Below, piece by piece: positions 27,653-36,907 of a DNA stretch of 64,000 nucleotides. Source of the DNA: Paraflavitalea pollutisoli (lineage in GTDB: Bacteria > Bacteroidota > Bacteroidia > Chitinophagales > Chitinophagaceae); NCBI RefSeq assembly GCF_029360705.1, contig NZ_JARKMX010000008.1, positions 3,340,202 through 3,404,201 on the forward strand. Reading direction: 5' to 3'. A program made the translations under genes and the position numbers. The notes below the pieces were generated by a model. That model was not told where the DNA came from. It was given only the letters and a program-made list of their open reading frames with translations, and searched no databases. Every line of letters starts with the position of its first letter. The stretch's first letter is position 1.

Positions 27653-28795
27653 TTAATATTTCACATCCACATAGAACTTACCATTCTCGGCGCCGAGCTC
27701 GGAAGCAGCGGCATCACTGAGGCGGATGGCGAGGCCTACGCTTTCTTTCATGTCGGGCAGTTGGCCCAGCACTTTAGCGTAGACTGATTTATTGGTGGAA
27801 GAGAATGTGATCTTCACGATGGTACCAGTGGGTACGTTGTTCATGAGGGCGTAATACTTTCCATCCTTCCAACCACTGGTGCTGCGGAAGATACCGGCAT
27901 TGCCGGTGCTGTTCTTACCAGACTCGGAATACTGGCTGCGGAAATAACCGCCTTTATAGCTGGCATTGCTACCGGTTGGGCTGATGGGTCCAGGAGCCGG
28001 ATTGTTATTGACGGGTGCCGTAGTTGTTGGTGTGGTGGTAGCCGGTGTTGTAGTTGGCGGCGGTGGTGGAGGCGGCGTAGTCGTTACGGGTTTCTCCACG
28101 GGCTTCTCGACGGGCTTTTCAACCGGTGTGGTTGGCTTGGGCTCTTCGGTCTTCACCACAGCAGGGGTTGTTTCCTTGGGCGTAGTCGTGACAGGTGGTG
28201 TGGTGGTAGCCGGTGGTGTTGTGGTGGCGGGCGTGGTAGTTGCTGGCGCCGGCTCTGTTTTCGCTACCGGTGGTTCAGCGGTGACGGCCACTATCTTGTT
28301 GGTACCATTGGCGGCCAGGGCGCTTTGTCCGGTCTTAACTTTCAAATAACCCACGATGAGGTTCATGCCGGGTTTTACCTGGTCGTTGGTGATGTTGTTC
28401 CATTTTTCCAGGTTGGCCACGGGCACTTTATTATGGCTTTGGCTGATGCGGTAGAGCCATTCTTTATCCTGTACGGTGTGGTACAGGGGTACAAATACTT
28501 CGTCGGCTGCTTTGGTTCCGTCGTACGACACATTGGTGGTGAGGGGAACTTTAATGCTTTGCCCGATCGACAAGGGCTTGTCCATAGAAAGGCTGTTGAA
28601 CGGGGCAATTTCTTTGGGGCTGATGTTGTACAATCTTCCGATACTATACCAGTTTTCCTTGGCCACTACGGTATGCGTCAGGTACTGCGCGGGGGCCGTG
28701 CCCTGCACTTTCAGCTGCTGCGCACGCGCCATACCGGCCGTCAATACCAACACAACAATTAATACATTGATTTTCAACATAGTCTTGAATTTCAT
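27653..28795 (-). CDS. Exported LysM protein with double-psi-barrel-like C-terminus
   Basis: ATG 28795 (or 28780) begins a signal peptide (LKINVLIVVLVLTAGMARAQ). Two LysM repeats follow (about residues 38-85, HTVVAKENWYSIGRLYNIS, and 102-155, HTVQDKEWLYRISQSH), giving peptidoglycan binding. About residues 175-280 form a threonine/proline-rich linker with TTTP and EKPV repeats. The last 90 residues (SGKNSTGNAGIFRSTSGWKD...VYAKVLGQLP) resemble an RlpA-type double-psi barrel. I infer a cell-wall binding protein; hydrolase activity is unproven. A near -7 box CATCTTTG sits 7 nt before the start. Confidence 0.78.
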   Translation of the reverse strand: MKFKTMLKINVLIVVLVLTAGMARAQQLKVQGTAPAQYLTHTVVAKENWYSIGRLYNISPKEIAPFNSLSMDKPLSIGQSIKVPLTTNVSYDGTKAADEVFVPLYHTVQDKEWLYRISQSHNKVPVANLEKWNNITNDQVKPGMNLIVGYLKVKTGQSALAANGTNKIVAVTAEPPVAKTEPAPATTTPATTTPPATTTPPVTTTPKETTPAVVKTEEPKPTTPVEKPVEKPVEKPVTTTPPPPPPPTTTPATTTPTTTAPVNNNPAPGPISPTGSNASYKGGYFRSQYSESGKNSTGNAGIFRSTSGWKDGKYYALMNNVPTGTIVKITFSSTNKSVYAKVLGQLPDMKESVGLAIRLSDAAASELGAENGKFYVDVKY

Positions 28796-28819
28796 AACCG
28801 TGCAAAGATGCAGCATATT

Positions 28820-30244
28820 TTAATTGTTTCCACTTTTCAATATCCTCCAGCCGGAGGGATAATAATTGTTGATGCGATTGGGCAATACTTTCATCCAACC
28901 GATGGCGATGCCTTCATACTGTACCAGCGTCCAACCGGTTTTGGCGCCCGTAACGCTAACTTCTTCCCTGCGTAAATATTGCAGGGCTGTTTCCTTTTTT
29001 AACGTTATCGCAACAGTGCCGCTGGCGAGTATATTACTCAATGCCAGGGGATGATCGGGTACCAGTCCGTTGCCGGCCAGTTTACCAATTATTATACCGG
29101 CTTTTCGCAGGTAGAGGTGCTCGGATACGATCTGCAGCGACTCCTCCAACGATGCCGGCAGTGCAATGATCATATCACCCTGCTTGTAACATTGTATAGA
29201 CTGATCATCCTGTAGCCAGGGTTGCAGCGTGGCCGCTTCCGCTTTGGAAACTTTTTGCCATTTGCCCTTTTTCGGGGCACGCACTGTATTGCCACTACCT
29301 TGTTTTTTGCGGAAGCAGGCGAGGAAGAATCCTTCTCCTTTCACTTTATCGGGAAAGAAGCGATAGCCTGTTGCCTGGTGTTGCGCACTGGTAGTAGATA
29401 CGATACCCCAGGACGGATCGATGTGGAGTGGCAAACTTTCTACCTCAAATTCATTCATCAACCAATCGAGGATGGCTTCATCTTCTGCCGTAGAATAAGA
29501 ACAGGTCGAATACACCAATACACCATCTTCTTTAAGGCAAACAAAGCTATCGGCCAGGATACGTTGCTGCCGTTGGGTGCAGAGCTGCACATTGTGTTCG
29601 CTCCATTCTTTGATGGCTTCTTCATCGCGGCGGAAGAGGCCACTGCCGCTGCAGGGCGCATCGATCACCAGCAGGTCGAAGAAGTTTTCGAGGCGTGCAA
29701 AATGTGCCGGGTCGTTGTTGGTCACGATGGTATTGGCGGCGCCCCATTTGGTGAGGTTTTCCTCCAGGATGGCGGCGCGGGTCTTGATCACATCGTTGCT
29801 GACCAGCAGGCTGGTGGGCGTGATGAGTGATTGCAACAGGGTCGACTTACCGCCCGGAGCGGCGCAGAGGTCCAGTACCCGGATATCTTTGGAACAATCG
29901 GTGGTTTGTTTGACGGCCTGCTCTACAAACATGCTGCTGGCTTCCTGTACATAATACAGGCCGCCGTGAAAAGCAGGATCGAAGGTGAAGGAAGGCCTGG
30001 CCGACAAGTAATACCCCTGGCTGGTCCAGGGAATCGGGGTGGCGGTGATGCCTGTTTCAGCCGTGATGAGTTGCAACGCCTTTTGTGCCGCCTTTTGCGG
30101 GTCATCATCCAGGTGGGCCAGTCGTAGTGGATTGAGCCGGATAGAGGTGACCTGCTCGCCCGACTGGTGCACAGCTTCGAAGCTGGCGCGGTCGTATCCC
30201 GGCACACCTTCCAGCGAATCCAATAGTTCTTTAGGTATGATCAA
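28820..30244 (-). CDS. rsmF: rRNA cytosine-C5 methyltransferase, RsmF/NOL1-NOP2-Sun family
   Basis: The 474-residue protein has an N-terminal PUA-like recognition region, a SAM-binding methylase core with CAAPGGKS near residue 117, motif IV DAPCSGSG and motif VI YSTCSYS. Each of these motifs carries a conserved cysteine used for C5 methylation. The C-terminal region (about residues 320-474) fits the RsmF-specific extension. It probably methylates one 16S rRNA cytosine. No ATG fits; translation appears to start at TTG 30244 (MIIPKELLDS). A consensus -7 box TACATTTG is at 30264-30271. Confidence 0.85.
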   Translation of the reverse strand: MIIPKELLDSLEGVPGYDRASFEAVHQSGEQVTSIRLNPLRLAHLDDDPQKAAQKALQLITAETGITATPIPWTSQGYYLSARPSFTFDPAFHGGLYYVQEASSMFVEQAVKQTTDCSKDIRVLDLCAAPGGKSTLLQSLITPTSLLVSNDVIKTRAAILEENLTKWGAANTIVTNNDPAHFARLENFFDLLVIDAPCSGSGLFRRDEEAIKEWSEHNVQLCTQRQQRILADSFVCLKEDGVLVYSTCSYSTAEDEAILDWLMNEFEVESLPLHIDPSWGIVSTTSAQHQATGYRFFPDKVKGEGFFLACFRKKQGSGNTVRAPKKGKWQKVSKAEAATLQPWLQDDQSIQCYKQGDMIIALPASLEESLQIVSEHLYLRKAGIIIGKLAGNGLVPDHPLALSNILASGTVAITLKKETALQYLRREEVSVTGAKTGWTLVQYEGIAIGWMKVLPNRINNYYPSGWRILKSGNN

Positions 30245-30263
30245 TTGTCGACGATTAATCGGG

Positions 30264-30271
30264 CAAATGTA
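30264..30271 (-). promoter_or_regulatory. -7 element of the rsmF-type gene
   Basis: TACATTTG on the minus strand is a perfect TAnnTTTG, 19 nt before the TTG start. The leader would be about 12-15 nt. Confidence 0.4.
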
Positions 30272-30343
30272 CGCTTGAAACGGGATATGTGGTAGTGGGG
30301 CGAGCGCATTGGGTTTACGCGGAGTTGGGCGGGCGACCAGTCT

Positions 30344-30904
30344 TTAGTCGACGAGGTCGTGCAACTCCTCTACCCCGTCGCCATCGGCGGATTCTTTGGA
30401 GGATTTGCTGTTGTGGGCACTGGCTGCAGGCTTGTCCAATCCGCGTAGCCATAAATAAAAGAAGGCGATGTGCGCTACGGTGATCAAGCCGATCTCTACC
30501 ATGATGGCTATGGTTCTTTCACTGGTCGGAATTTCTTCCTGGAGCATTGTCACGTCGCTGGTGAGCATACCCAGGGCTGGCCAGACAAAAAAGTTCAGAA
30601 ACAGGCAAGCTACATGAATCAAGGCGGCGGATCTGTTGAGTATGCGTTTCCGCCAGTGGTAATAGAGGATTGTTTCTATCAACAAACCTGTCAGTACGAT
30701 CAGGTCGAACCTGAACCAGTAATTGGCCCGCAAGGCTTCCCCGGAATATTGGCTGGCGGCACCATCTACTTCGACCTCTATAGCATAGAAACGATACCAG
30801 GTCATCAAATAATCAACGGCGATCGTTGCCTGAAACAGCAGGATCAGCAACATGCACCAAAACGGCGCGAGGAACGATTTTTTAGAATTTACCTGGTTGT
30901 TCAT
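30344..30904 (-). CDS. Four-helix membrane protein, third of a paralogous trio
   Basis: ATG 30904 (MNNQVNSKKSFLAP) is 1 nt beyond the stop of the gene before it, so translation is probably coupled. The 186 residues show four hydrophobic segments, a central LIETILYYHWRKRILNR, a late ITVAHIAFFYLWLR and an acidic C-terminus ending GVEELHDLVD. The same layout, E-x-I-L-x-x-R with a following NR and an H in the last helix, occurs in the two upstream genes. The family is unknown to me. It is last of a six-gene run led by the pnt genes. Confidence 0.72.
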   Translation of the reverse strand: MNNQVNSKKSFLAPFWCMLLILLFQATIAVDYLMTWYRFYAIEVEVDGAASQYSGEALRANYWFRFDLIVLTGLLIETILYYHWRKRILNRSAALIHVACLFLNFFVWPALGMLTSDVTMLQEEIPTSERTIAIMVEIGLITVAHIAFFYLWLRGLDKPAASAHNSKSSKESADGDGVEELHDLVD

Positions 30905-30905
30905 G

Positions 30906-31421
30906 TTAACTGTGCTCAGCAAATTCGTCCAGTATGTTGGCGGGATCGATTGTTGTAGGACGCTTCTTTCGTTGCGCCTGACAGATCATAACCATTAAAA
31001 ACACATGGGCGATGCCGATGCCGGTCCAATATAATAAAGGATTGGGTACGAGCCAATCAAATAATATGTTCATGCGTATCGCCACGATGGGTAAAAATAC
31101 GAGTACGAAAGCAAGTGGAAGGATGTACCCTGCGGCCAGGAAGCGGTTGTATCGTTTCTTTCGGAGACGCCAAAGCAGTATGCTTTCGGCAATCAGCACC
31201 ACCACCGTAATGCCTGCCCAGACAGCTCCCCGTACAAAACGATGACTGGTCTGTGGCCCTGGGTATCGATCAAGTTCGGCCGCATGTTCCTGCTCATACG
31301 CTCTCTCACTGGCGAGACTGGTTGAAGCCATTGTTACAAAGAAATAGATGGCAAATGCCTGCACCAATATCAACGGCACCAACAGGTAGATGGGGGCGGT
31401 AAATTGTTTCGTCTTGGACAA
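30906..31421 (-). CDS. Four-helix membrane protein, second of a paralogous trio
   Basis: The 171-residue polytopic protein has a short charged N-terminus (MSKTKQFTAP), a first helix, an extracytoplasmic-type charged loop (about 35-60, AYEQEHAAELDRYPG), then three helices. The landmarks are AESILLWRLRKKRYNR, GIGIAHVFLMV and the tail ANILDEFAEHS. These align by eye with its two neighbours. No catalytic motif is visible. It starts 10 nt after the first member and overlaps the region before the third member closely, so all three are probably one operon. Confidence 0.72.
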   Translation of the reverse strand: MSKTKQFTAPIYLLVPLILVQAFAIYFFVTMASTSLASERAYEQEHAAELDRYPGPQTSHRFVRGAVWAGITVVVLIAESILLWRLRKKRYNRFLAAGYILPLAFVLVFLPIVAIRMNILFDWLVPNPLLYWTGIGIAHVFLMVMICQAQRKKRPTTIDPANILDEFAEHS

Positions 31422-31431
31422 GGGGACGTTT

Positions 31432-31956
31432 TTAGGCGTTGTAGTCGTTCAGGAAGTTCTCGGCATCATCATCTGTGTTTTGCTCGGGATGGTTTTTCTT
31501 TTTGTACGCGTCTACCAGCACCAGAACGAAGCAGAGGTGGCCGATGATGAGTACGCCCCACATGACTCCTACCTGTATTGATGTCAATGTGGCTAAACCG
31601 CTCTGCACTTTTTCAGCTGGAAACTGACTTGATACCCAAATTGTCGCGATCGCATACAACAGGGGCATACCAATAATAGCAATGATCCATCCGGTGAGAT
31701 GCCCCCATATCAGTCTTCGGTTCAATTGGTAATAACGAAGCCTCCAATAAATGATCACTTCAGAGAATAATATGATGAAGTACCCGCCTAACGATATCCA
31801 TTGTGCCCTGATCAATTGCTGACTAGCTCCGGTATTCAATCTATCCGTACGACTCATTTGCCAGAACGCTACTATCACAACGGCCGTCAAGGCCGATTTC
31901 AGGAACAAGATGATCGACAGCCACCACACGGGTGTAGTATAAGGTTTTCGTTTCAA
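31432..31956 (-). CDS. Four-helix membrane protein, first of a paralogous trio
   Basis: The 174-residue protein starts MKRKPYTTPVWWL and has four predicted membrane helices. Landmarks are SEVIIYWRLRYYQLNR after helix 2, IIGHLCFVLVLVDAYKKK at helix 4 and a tail NTDDDAENFLNDYNA. It begins 28 nt after the pntB stop on the same strand with no hairpin between them, which suggests cotranscription with the transhydrogenase. The family is not recognised. It could be an accessory to the transhydrogenase or an unrelated hitchhiker. Confidence 0.72.
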   Translation of the reverse strand: MKRKPYTTPVWWLSIILFLKSALTAVVIVAFWQMSRTDRLNTGASQQLIRAQWISLGGYFIILFSEVIIYWRLRYYQLNRRLIWGHLTGWIIAIIGMPLLYAIATIWVSSQFPAEKVQSGLATLTSIQVGVMWGVLIIGHLCFVLVLVDAYKKKNHPEQNTDDDAENFLNDYNA

Positions 31957-31984
31957 GTCGGGATAATAATCAGCTATAGTATGC

Positions 31985-33508
31985 TTACAAATTCTTGATC
32001 TCGGCGATCAGGTCCTGCAATACTTTTTTGGCATCGCCAAACAGCATCGAGGTCTTGGGCTGGAAGAAGAGATCATTTTCAATACCGGCATAACCGGGTT
32101 TCATACTGCGCTTGTTGACGATCACATTTTTGGCCAGCTCCACATCGAGGATCGGCATGCCATAGATGGGCGAAGCCGGGTCCGTTTTAGCAGCTGGGTT
32201 CACTACGTCGTTGGCGCCCAATACAAGCACGACATCCGTAGTGGGGAACTCTTCATTGGCCTGCTCCATCTCCTGCAGCTTCTCATAACTTACATCCGCC
32301 TCCGCCAGCAATACGTTCATATGCCCCGGCATACGGCCCGCCACCGGATGGATCGCATACTTCACTTCCACCCCTTTGCTCTCCAATAATTTTTCCAACT
32401 CGTGGCAGGCATGCTGTGCCTGTGCCACCGCCAGTCCATAACCCGGCACGATCATCACTTTGTGCGCATAGGTCATGATCACCGCTGTATCGCTGAGGGA
32501 AATTTCTTTGTACGCGCCCTGCTCTTTGGAGCCACCTCCACCGCCACCAGTGTTGCCACCACCAAAGGAACCGATCAATACATTGAGTAGCGAACGGTTC
32601 ATGGCCTTACACATCAGGATCGTGAGCAAGGTACCTGCAGCTCCTACCAGGATACCGCCAGTGAGCATTACTTTATTATCATACAGGAAACCGCCGCAGG
32701 CAGCGGCCACCCCGGTAAACGAGTTGAGCAAAGAGATCACCACCGGCATATCCGCACCGCCGATGGGCATCACGAACATGATGCCGTAGACCAGTGATAG
32801 TCCGAGTACGGTATAGAATAGTGCGGTAATGTACGCGGTATCGAGTGGAAGATCGGGGGCATCGTCGGTAGACCCTACGGCCATCTTGATCTTGTAGATC
32901 ACAAAAACCGACAGACCAAGGATGGCTGCCAGCATGATCTGGTTCACGATGTGTTGTCCTTTGAAAGCGTAGTCTTTGATCTTGCCATTGAGTTTGCCCC
33001 AGGCGATCATGCTGCCGGCAAAGGACACAGAGCCGATGATGAGCCCGGCAAAGATGGTGATCAGTACACCGGTTTGCACCCCCAGCTCCAGTACGGCATT
33101 GTCGATCTGCTCTCCGGCTTCGTAGGCCTCGGTGATGGAATTCTTGAAGCCTTCGTGGGCATAGTGGTTGAATTCGATGAGCGATATGAGCGCCGCACAA
33201 GCGCCACCCATGCCGTTGAAAAGACTCACCATTTCGGGCATGGCGGTCATCTTCACTTTTTTGGCGGCCAGCATGCCGACGACCGCGCCGATCAACAGTC
33301 CACCAAAGATCCAACCGTAGTTATGAAGCTTCTCGCCGGATTCGTCATCCCGGTACAGGAAGATGGTGCCAAAGATGGCGAGCGTCATACCGGCGGCGGC
33401 CAGCCAGTTGCCTTTGCGGGCGCTGGCCGGGTTCGACAGCATTTTGAGGCCGATGATAAACGTAACCGATCCGATGAGGTAGATGAGCGTGAGTATACTG
33501 AATTCCAT
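31985..33508 (-). CDS. pntB: NAD(P) transhydrogenase subunit beta
   Basis: The 507-residue protein has an N-terminal membrane part with about nine helices (residues 1-330) and the C-terminal NADP(H)-binding domain III. Typical domain III motifs are VPGYGLAVAQAQHA, HPVAGRMPGHMNVLLAEA, VLVLGANDVVNPAA and KRSMKPGYAGIEN. With PntA it uses the proton gradient to make NADPH from NADH. A glycine-rich linker (GGGNTGGGGGG) joins the domains and is longer than usual. Third gene of the split pntAa-pntAb-pntB operon. Confidence 0.95.
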   Translation of the reverse strand: MEFSILTLIYLIGSVTFIIGLKMLSNPASARKGNWLAAAGMTLAIFGTIFLYRDDESGEKLHNYGWIFGGLLIGAVVGMLAAKKVKMTAMPEMVSLFNGMGGACAALISLIEFNHYAHEGFKNSITEAYEAGEQIDNAVLELGVQTGVLITIFAGLIIGSVSFAGSMIAWGKLNGKIKDYAFKGQHIVNQIMLAAILGLSVFVIYKIKMAVGSTDDAPDLPLDTAYITALFYTVLGLSLVYGIMFVMPIGGADMPVVISLLNSFTGVAAACGGFLYDNKVMLTGGILVGAAGTLLTILMCKAMNRSLLNVLIGSFGGGNTGGGGGGSKEQGAYKEISLSDTAVIMTYAHKVMIVPGYGLAVAQAQHACHELEKLLESKGVEVKYAIHPVAGRMPGHMNVLLAEADVSYEKLQEMEQANEEFPTTDVVLVLGANDVVNPAAKTDPASPIYGMPILDVELAKNVIVNKRSMKPGYAGIENDLFFQPKTSMLFGDAKKVLQDLIAEIKNL

Positions 33509-33561
33509 AGCTGCTTAATTCGTTAATGCCCGTGAATACACGCCGGCCAGCGGCGCCTACA

Positions 33562-33873
33562 TTACTTTTTCTTCGACTTGAACATTTCCAGCATCCGGTC
33601 GGTGACGACGAACCCGCCGACGACGTTGAGGGTGCCCAGCACCACGGCCAGGAAACCCAGGATGAGGGCCGGGTAATTGTCGCCTTCGGCCTTGCCCATC
33701 ACGATGATCGCGCCGATGATGACGACGCCGTGTATGGCATTGGCACCACTCATGAGCGGTGTATGCAATACACTGGGCACCCGGCCGATCACTTCAATAC
33801 CTACAAAGATCATCAGGATCACGATATAGATGATCTGCTGGTTGTCGGATAGCCACTTCAATGCTGCTTCCAT
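33562..33873 (-). CDS. pntAb: NAD(P) transhydrogenase alpha subunit, membrane part
   Basis: The 103-residue protein has three hydrophobic segments and corresponds to the C-terminal membrane domain of E. coli PntA, encoded separately as in many bacteria. Typical segments are SVLHTPLMSGANAIHGVVIIGA and VLGTLNVVGGFVVTDRML. It lies between the NAD-binding subunit and PntB, with gaps of 58 and 53 nt. Confidence 0.92.
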   Translation of the reverse strand: MEAALKWLSDNQQIIYIVILMIFVGIEVIGRVPSVLHTPLMSGANAIHGVVIIGAIIVMGKAEGDNYPALILGFLAVVLGTLNVVGGFVVTDRMLEMFKSKKK

Positions 33874-33931
33874 ATATGCTTCTTTTGAGAATTTGATATG
33901 TTGAACGATTGCGATTCCTGGTGTTCTTCTC

Positions 33932-35059
33932 CTATCCCTTCAACCGCTCGTGTACCACCGCGCCACCATGGGTGATGCAGGATCCCTTCACGAGGTCATC
34001 TTCCCAATTCAGGTGAATGCCTCCTTCTTTGTTGATGATCAGTTGCAGGAAATTGAGCACGTTTTTACCATACAGCTTACTGGCATCTGCCGGCATGCTG
34101 GCGGGCAGGTTGCTGTCGCCGATGATGCGTACGCCATTCACCGTGACCGTTTCATTGTTCTTTGTAAACGGCGTATTGCCACCCGTGGCCGCGGCCAGGT
34201 CGATGATCACCGAACCATTGCGCATCGCCTGTATCATCTCTTCCGATAACAGGATCGGCGCTTTTTTGCCGGGTATCTGTGCCGTGGTCACGATGATATC
34301 TGCTTTGGCCGCACTTTCTGCGATCTTCTGTTGTTGTTTTTGCTTGTACTCGTCTGTTTGTTCAACGGCGTAGCCGCCGGCTTTGGAAGCATCGGCGGCG
34401 CCCTCCACTTCTACAAACTTCGCCCCAAGGCTCATGACCTCTTCTTTCACGGCGGGGCGGGTATCGAATACCTCTACCACCGCACCGAGGCGGCGGGCAG
34501 TGGCAATGGCCTGCAGGCCAGCTACACCGGCACCAAGTATGAGTATCTTGGCGGGCGCGATACTTCCGGCTGCTGTCATGAACATGGGGAAGTAACGCCC
34601 ATAATTGTTGGCAGCCAGCAATACGGCCTTGTAACCGGCAATATTGGCCTGCGAGCTCAGTACGTCCATACTTTGTGCGCGGGTGGTACGCGGCAACATA
34701 TCGAGACTGAAGGTCGTAAGCTGCTGCCGGGCCCAATCCTGCATGAGGCCGGGATGAAAGAGTGGCTGGTAAACGCCCAGTAGTATCTTGTTGGAGAGTG
34801 TTTCCGTTTCGGGCACCTGGTGAATGGAGAGCAGGATATCGGAAGCATTCAATACCTCCTGGCGCGATTTGATATCGGCCCCTGCTTTGGTATACTCGTG
34901 ATCGTTGCTCCAGGCTTTTTCCCCTGCCCCCTGCTCTACCCAAACTGTAATGCCTTTTTTGGTGAGCGTGGCTACCGCTTCGGGCAGCAGGGATACGCGT
35001 GTTTCGGCTGATGATTCTTTTAAAATTCCGATCGTCATACCCATTGTTTGTTCTTTCAA
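33932..35059 (-). CDS. pntAa: NAD(P) transhydrogenase alpha subunit, NAD-binding part
   Basis: The 375-residue protein has the alanine-dehydrogenase/PntA N-terminal fold (TIGILKESSAETRVSLLPEAV) and a Rossmann motif GAGVAGLQA near residue 174, plus the DQVDVK-like RQDQ-loop neighbourhood. It binds NAD(H) as soluble domain I of the transhydrogenase. Three possible ATGs exist at 35059, 35044 and 35038; the conserved sequence begins at 35038 (MTIGILKE). First gene of the pnt operon, which reads leftward. Confidence 0.93.
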   Translation of the reverse strand: MKEQTMGMTIGILKESSAETRVSLLPEAVATLTKKGITVWVEQGAGEKAWSNDHEYTKAGADIKSRQEVLNASDILLSIHQVPETETLSNKILLGVYQPLFHPGLMQDWARQQLTTFSLDMLPRTTRAQSMDVLSSQANIAGYKAVLLAANNYGRYFPMFMTAAGSIAPAKILILGAGVAGLQAIATARRLGAVVEVFDTRPAVKEEVMSLGAKFVEVEGAADASKAGGYAVEQTDEYKQKQQQKIAESAAKADIIVTTAQIPGKKAPILLSEEMIQAMRNGSVIIDLAAATGGNTPFTKNNETVTVNGVRIIGDSNLPASMPADASKLYGKNVLNFLQLIINKEGGIHLNWEDDLVKGSCITHGGAVVHERLKG

Positions 35060-35127
35060 GGTAAGGAATATTTGGGTTCGGTTGGGGAATCCAGTACTGT
35101 CTATTTTATTGTTTACCGCAAACTAAA

Positions 35128-35166
35128 ACTGGTCCATGGGCCCCATCGGGGTTTCCATGAACCAGT
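35128..35166 (-). terminator. Terminator after proS
   Basis: Arms 35128-35139 and 35155-35166 pair at 11 of 12 positions. On the minus strand the stem ends in CCAGTTTTAG. A second 7-bp dyad (TTGACCG, 35178-35184, with CGGTCAA, 35189-35195) lies closer to the proS stop but lacks a T run. Confidence 0.65.
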
Positions 35167-35213
35167 GTATTCATTTATTGACCGATACCGGTCAATTATT
35201 TCTTATACGATTC

Positions 35214-36692
35214 TTAATACGCCTGTGCGAAGAACACACGTTGCTTGCTCGGCTTACCGCTGAACACGCACACGCCTTCTTCCTTGTCGCCTTCGAGGGG
35301 GATACAGCGTATGGTCGCTTTGGTAGCATCCTTGATCTTCTCTTCGGTTTCGGCGGTGCCATCCCAATGGGCGGAAATGAAACCTCCCTTGTCGTTGAGC
35401 ACTTGCTGAAACTCTTCCCAACTGTTCACTTTCGTGATGTTGTCGTTACGGAATTTGAGCGCCTTCTCGAAGATGGCCTGCTGGATCTCGGTGAGCAGGT
35501 TGACGATGTGGTTACCCAATCCATCGAGGGATACGGTTTTCTTTTCGCGGGTATCGCGACGGGCCAGCTCTACCACATTGTTCTCGAGGTCGCGGGCGCC
35601 GAGGGCCACGCGAACGGGCACGCCTTTCATTTCGTGCTCGGCGAATTTCCAACCCGGACGCGTGTGGTCGTTGTTGTCGTATTTCACGCGGACACCAGCG
35701 GCTTTCAGTTCGGCCATCAGGGCAGTCGCTTTCGCGTCGATGGCGGCTTTGCTTTCTTCGCCCTTGTAAATAGGCACGATCACTACCTGGAAGGGGGCGA
35801 TCTTAGGCGGCAGGATGAGTCCTTCGTCGTCGCTGTGCGCCATGACGAGGGCACCGATCAGACGGGTGCTAACGCCCCAGCTGGTCGCCCATACATATTC
35901 CAGTTTATTCTGGCTATCGGAAAACTTTACGTCGAAGGCTTTGGCGAAGTTCTGTCCGAGGAAGTGTGAAGTACCTGCCTGCAGGGCTTTACCATCCTGC
36001 ATGAGCGCTTCGATGCAATAGGTTTCCACCGCACCGGCAAAACGCTCGCTTTCGGATTTGATGCCTTTTACGACGGGCAAAGCCATCCAGTTTTCGACGA
36101 AGTCGGCATACACATGCAGCATTTGTTCTGCTTCTGCAATGGCCTCCTGCGACGTAGCATGGGCGGTATGCCCTTCCTGCCAGAGGAATTCGGCCGTACG
36201 GAGGAACAGGCGGGTACGCATTTCCCAACGCACTACATTGGCCCACTGGTTGATGAGGATAGGCAGGTCGCGGTAGGATTGGATCCAGTTCTTATAGGTA
36301 TTCCAGATGATGGCTTCGCTGGTAGGGCGAACGATGAGTTCTTCTTCCAGTTTGGCTTCCGGATCGACCATCAGGGCGCCTTTTTTATTGGGATCGGCTT
36401 TGAGGCGATAGTGGGTGACAATAGCGCACTCTTTGGCAAAACCTTCCGCATTCTTTTCTTCGGCTTCAAAGAGACTTTTCGGTACAAATAGTGGGAAGTA
36501 GGCATTGACGTGACCGGTGTCCTTGAACATTTTGTCGAGGGCGTCGCGCATATTTTCCCACAGGGTGTATCCATATGGTTTTATTACCATACAACCGCGA
36601 ACTGCCGAATAATCGGCCAATCCGCCCTTGATGACGAGGTCATTGTACCATTGGGAATAGTCGGCACTTCTGCTGGTGATCTCTTTGCTCAT
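35214..36692 (-). CDS. proS: Prolyl-tRNA synthetase (type 3, archaeal/eukaryotic-like)
   Basis: ATG 36692 ([18 protein letters not shown]) gives 492 residues, right for the short class without the editing insertion. Class II motifs are visible: motif 2 in RPTSEAIIW...[22 protein letters not shown] and motif 3 in [17 protein letters not shown]. The anticodon-binding domain lies at about 285-390, and the zinc-binding-type C-terminal domain ends in the usual VFFAQAY. It charges tRNA-Pro. The 44 extra codons to 36824 look non-conserved. A -7 box TACTTTTG is at 36863-36870. Confidence 0.95.
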   Translation of the reverse strand: MSKEITSRSADYSQWYNDLVIKGGLADYSAVRGCMVIKPYGYTLWENMRDALDKMFKDTGHVNAYFPLFVPKSLFEAEEKNAEGFAKECAIVTHYRLKADPNKKGALMVDPEAKLEEELIVRPTSEAIIWNTYKNWIQSYRDLPILINQWANVVRWEMRTRLFLRTAEFLWQEGHTAHATSQEAIAEAEQMLHVYADFVENWMALPVVKGIKSESERFAGAVETYCIEALMQDGKALQAGTSHFLGQNFAKAFDVKFSDSQNKLEYVWATSWGVSTRLIGALVMAHSDDEGLILPPKIAPFQVVIVPIYKGEESKAAIDAKATALMAELKAAGVRVKYDNNDHTRPGWKFAEHEMKGVPVRVALGARDLENNVVELARRDTREKKTVSLDGLGNHIVNLLTEIQQAIFEKALKFRNDNITKVNSWEEFQQVLNDKGGFISAHWDGTAETEEKIKDATKATIRCIPLEGDKEEGVCVFSGKPSKQRVFFAQAY

Positions 36693-36862
36693 GTTGTCGA
36701 TGTTATGGTCCTGGCGGTTTTTTGCCCGGTCGGTCGGGAGTTGCTGTTGGTCGGTCGTGAAAGCCGCTTTATCGCTGATTTTCACGGTCAACTTTAACAA
36801 TCCCGCAGTATATTTTAATGGCACCGGCCGCCATTTTTTAGTAATTTTATTCCGAAAGAACG

Positions 36863-36870
36863 CAAAAGTA
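36863..36870 (-). promoter_or_regulatory. -7 element upstream of proS
   Basis: TACTTTTG on the minus strand fits TAnnTTTG. It lies about 170 nt before the chosen proS ATG and would give a long leader. Confidence 0.35.
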
Positions 36871-36907
36871 GCACTTCACATCGTAAATCATTAAAATCAC
36901 TTTCATC

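Noticed and set aside
28030-28240. Possible tandem repeat array or CRISPR-like repeat
   Set aside because: It is the threonine/proline/lysine linker of the LysM protein read as DNA; repeats are codon-level and irregular, without spacers.
35178-35195. 7-bp hairpin as the main proS terminator
   Set aside because: There is no T run after it on the minus strand; the longer stem at 35128-35166 has one and is preferred.
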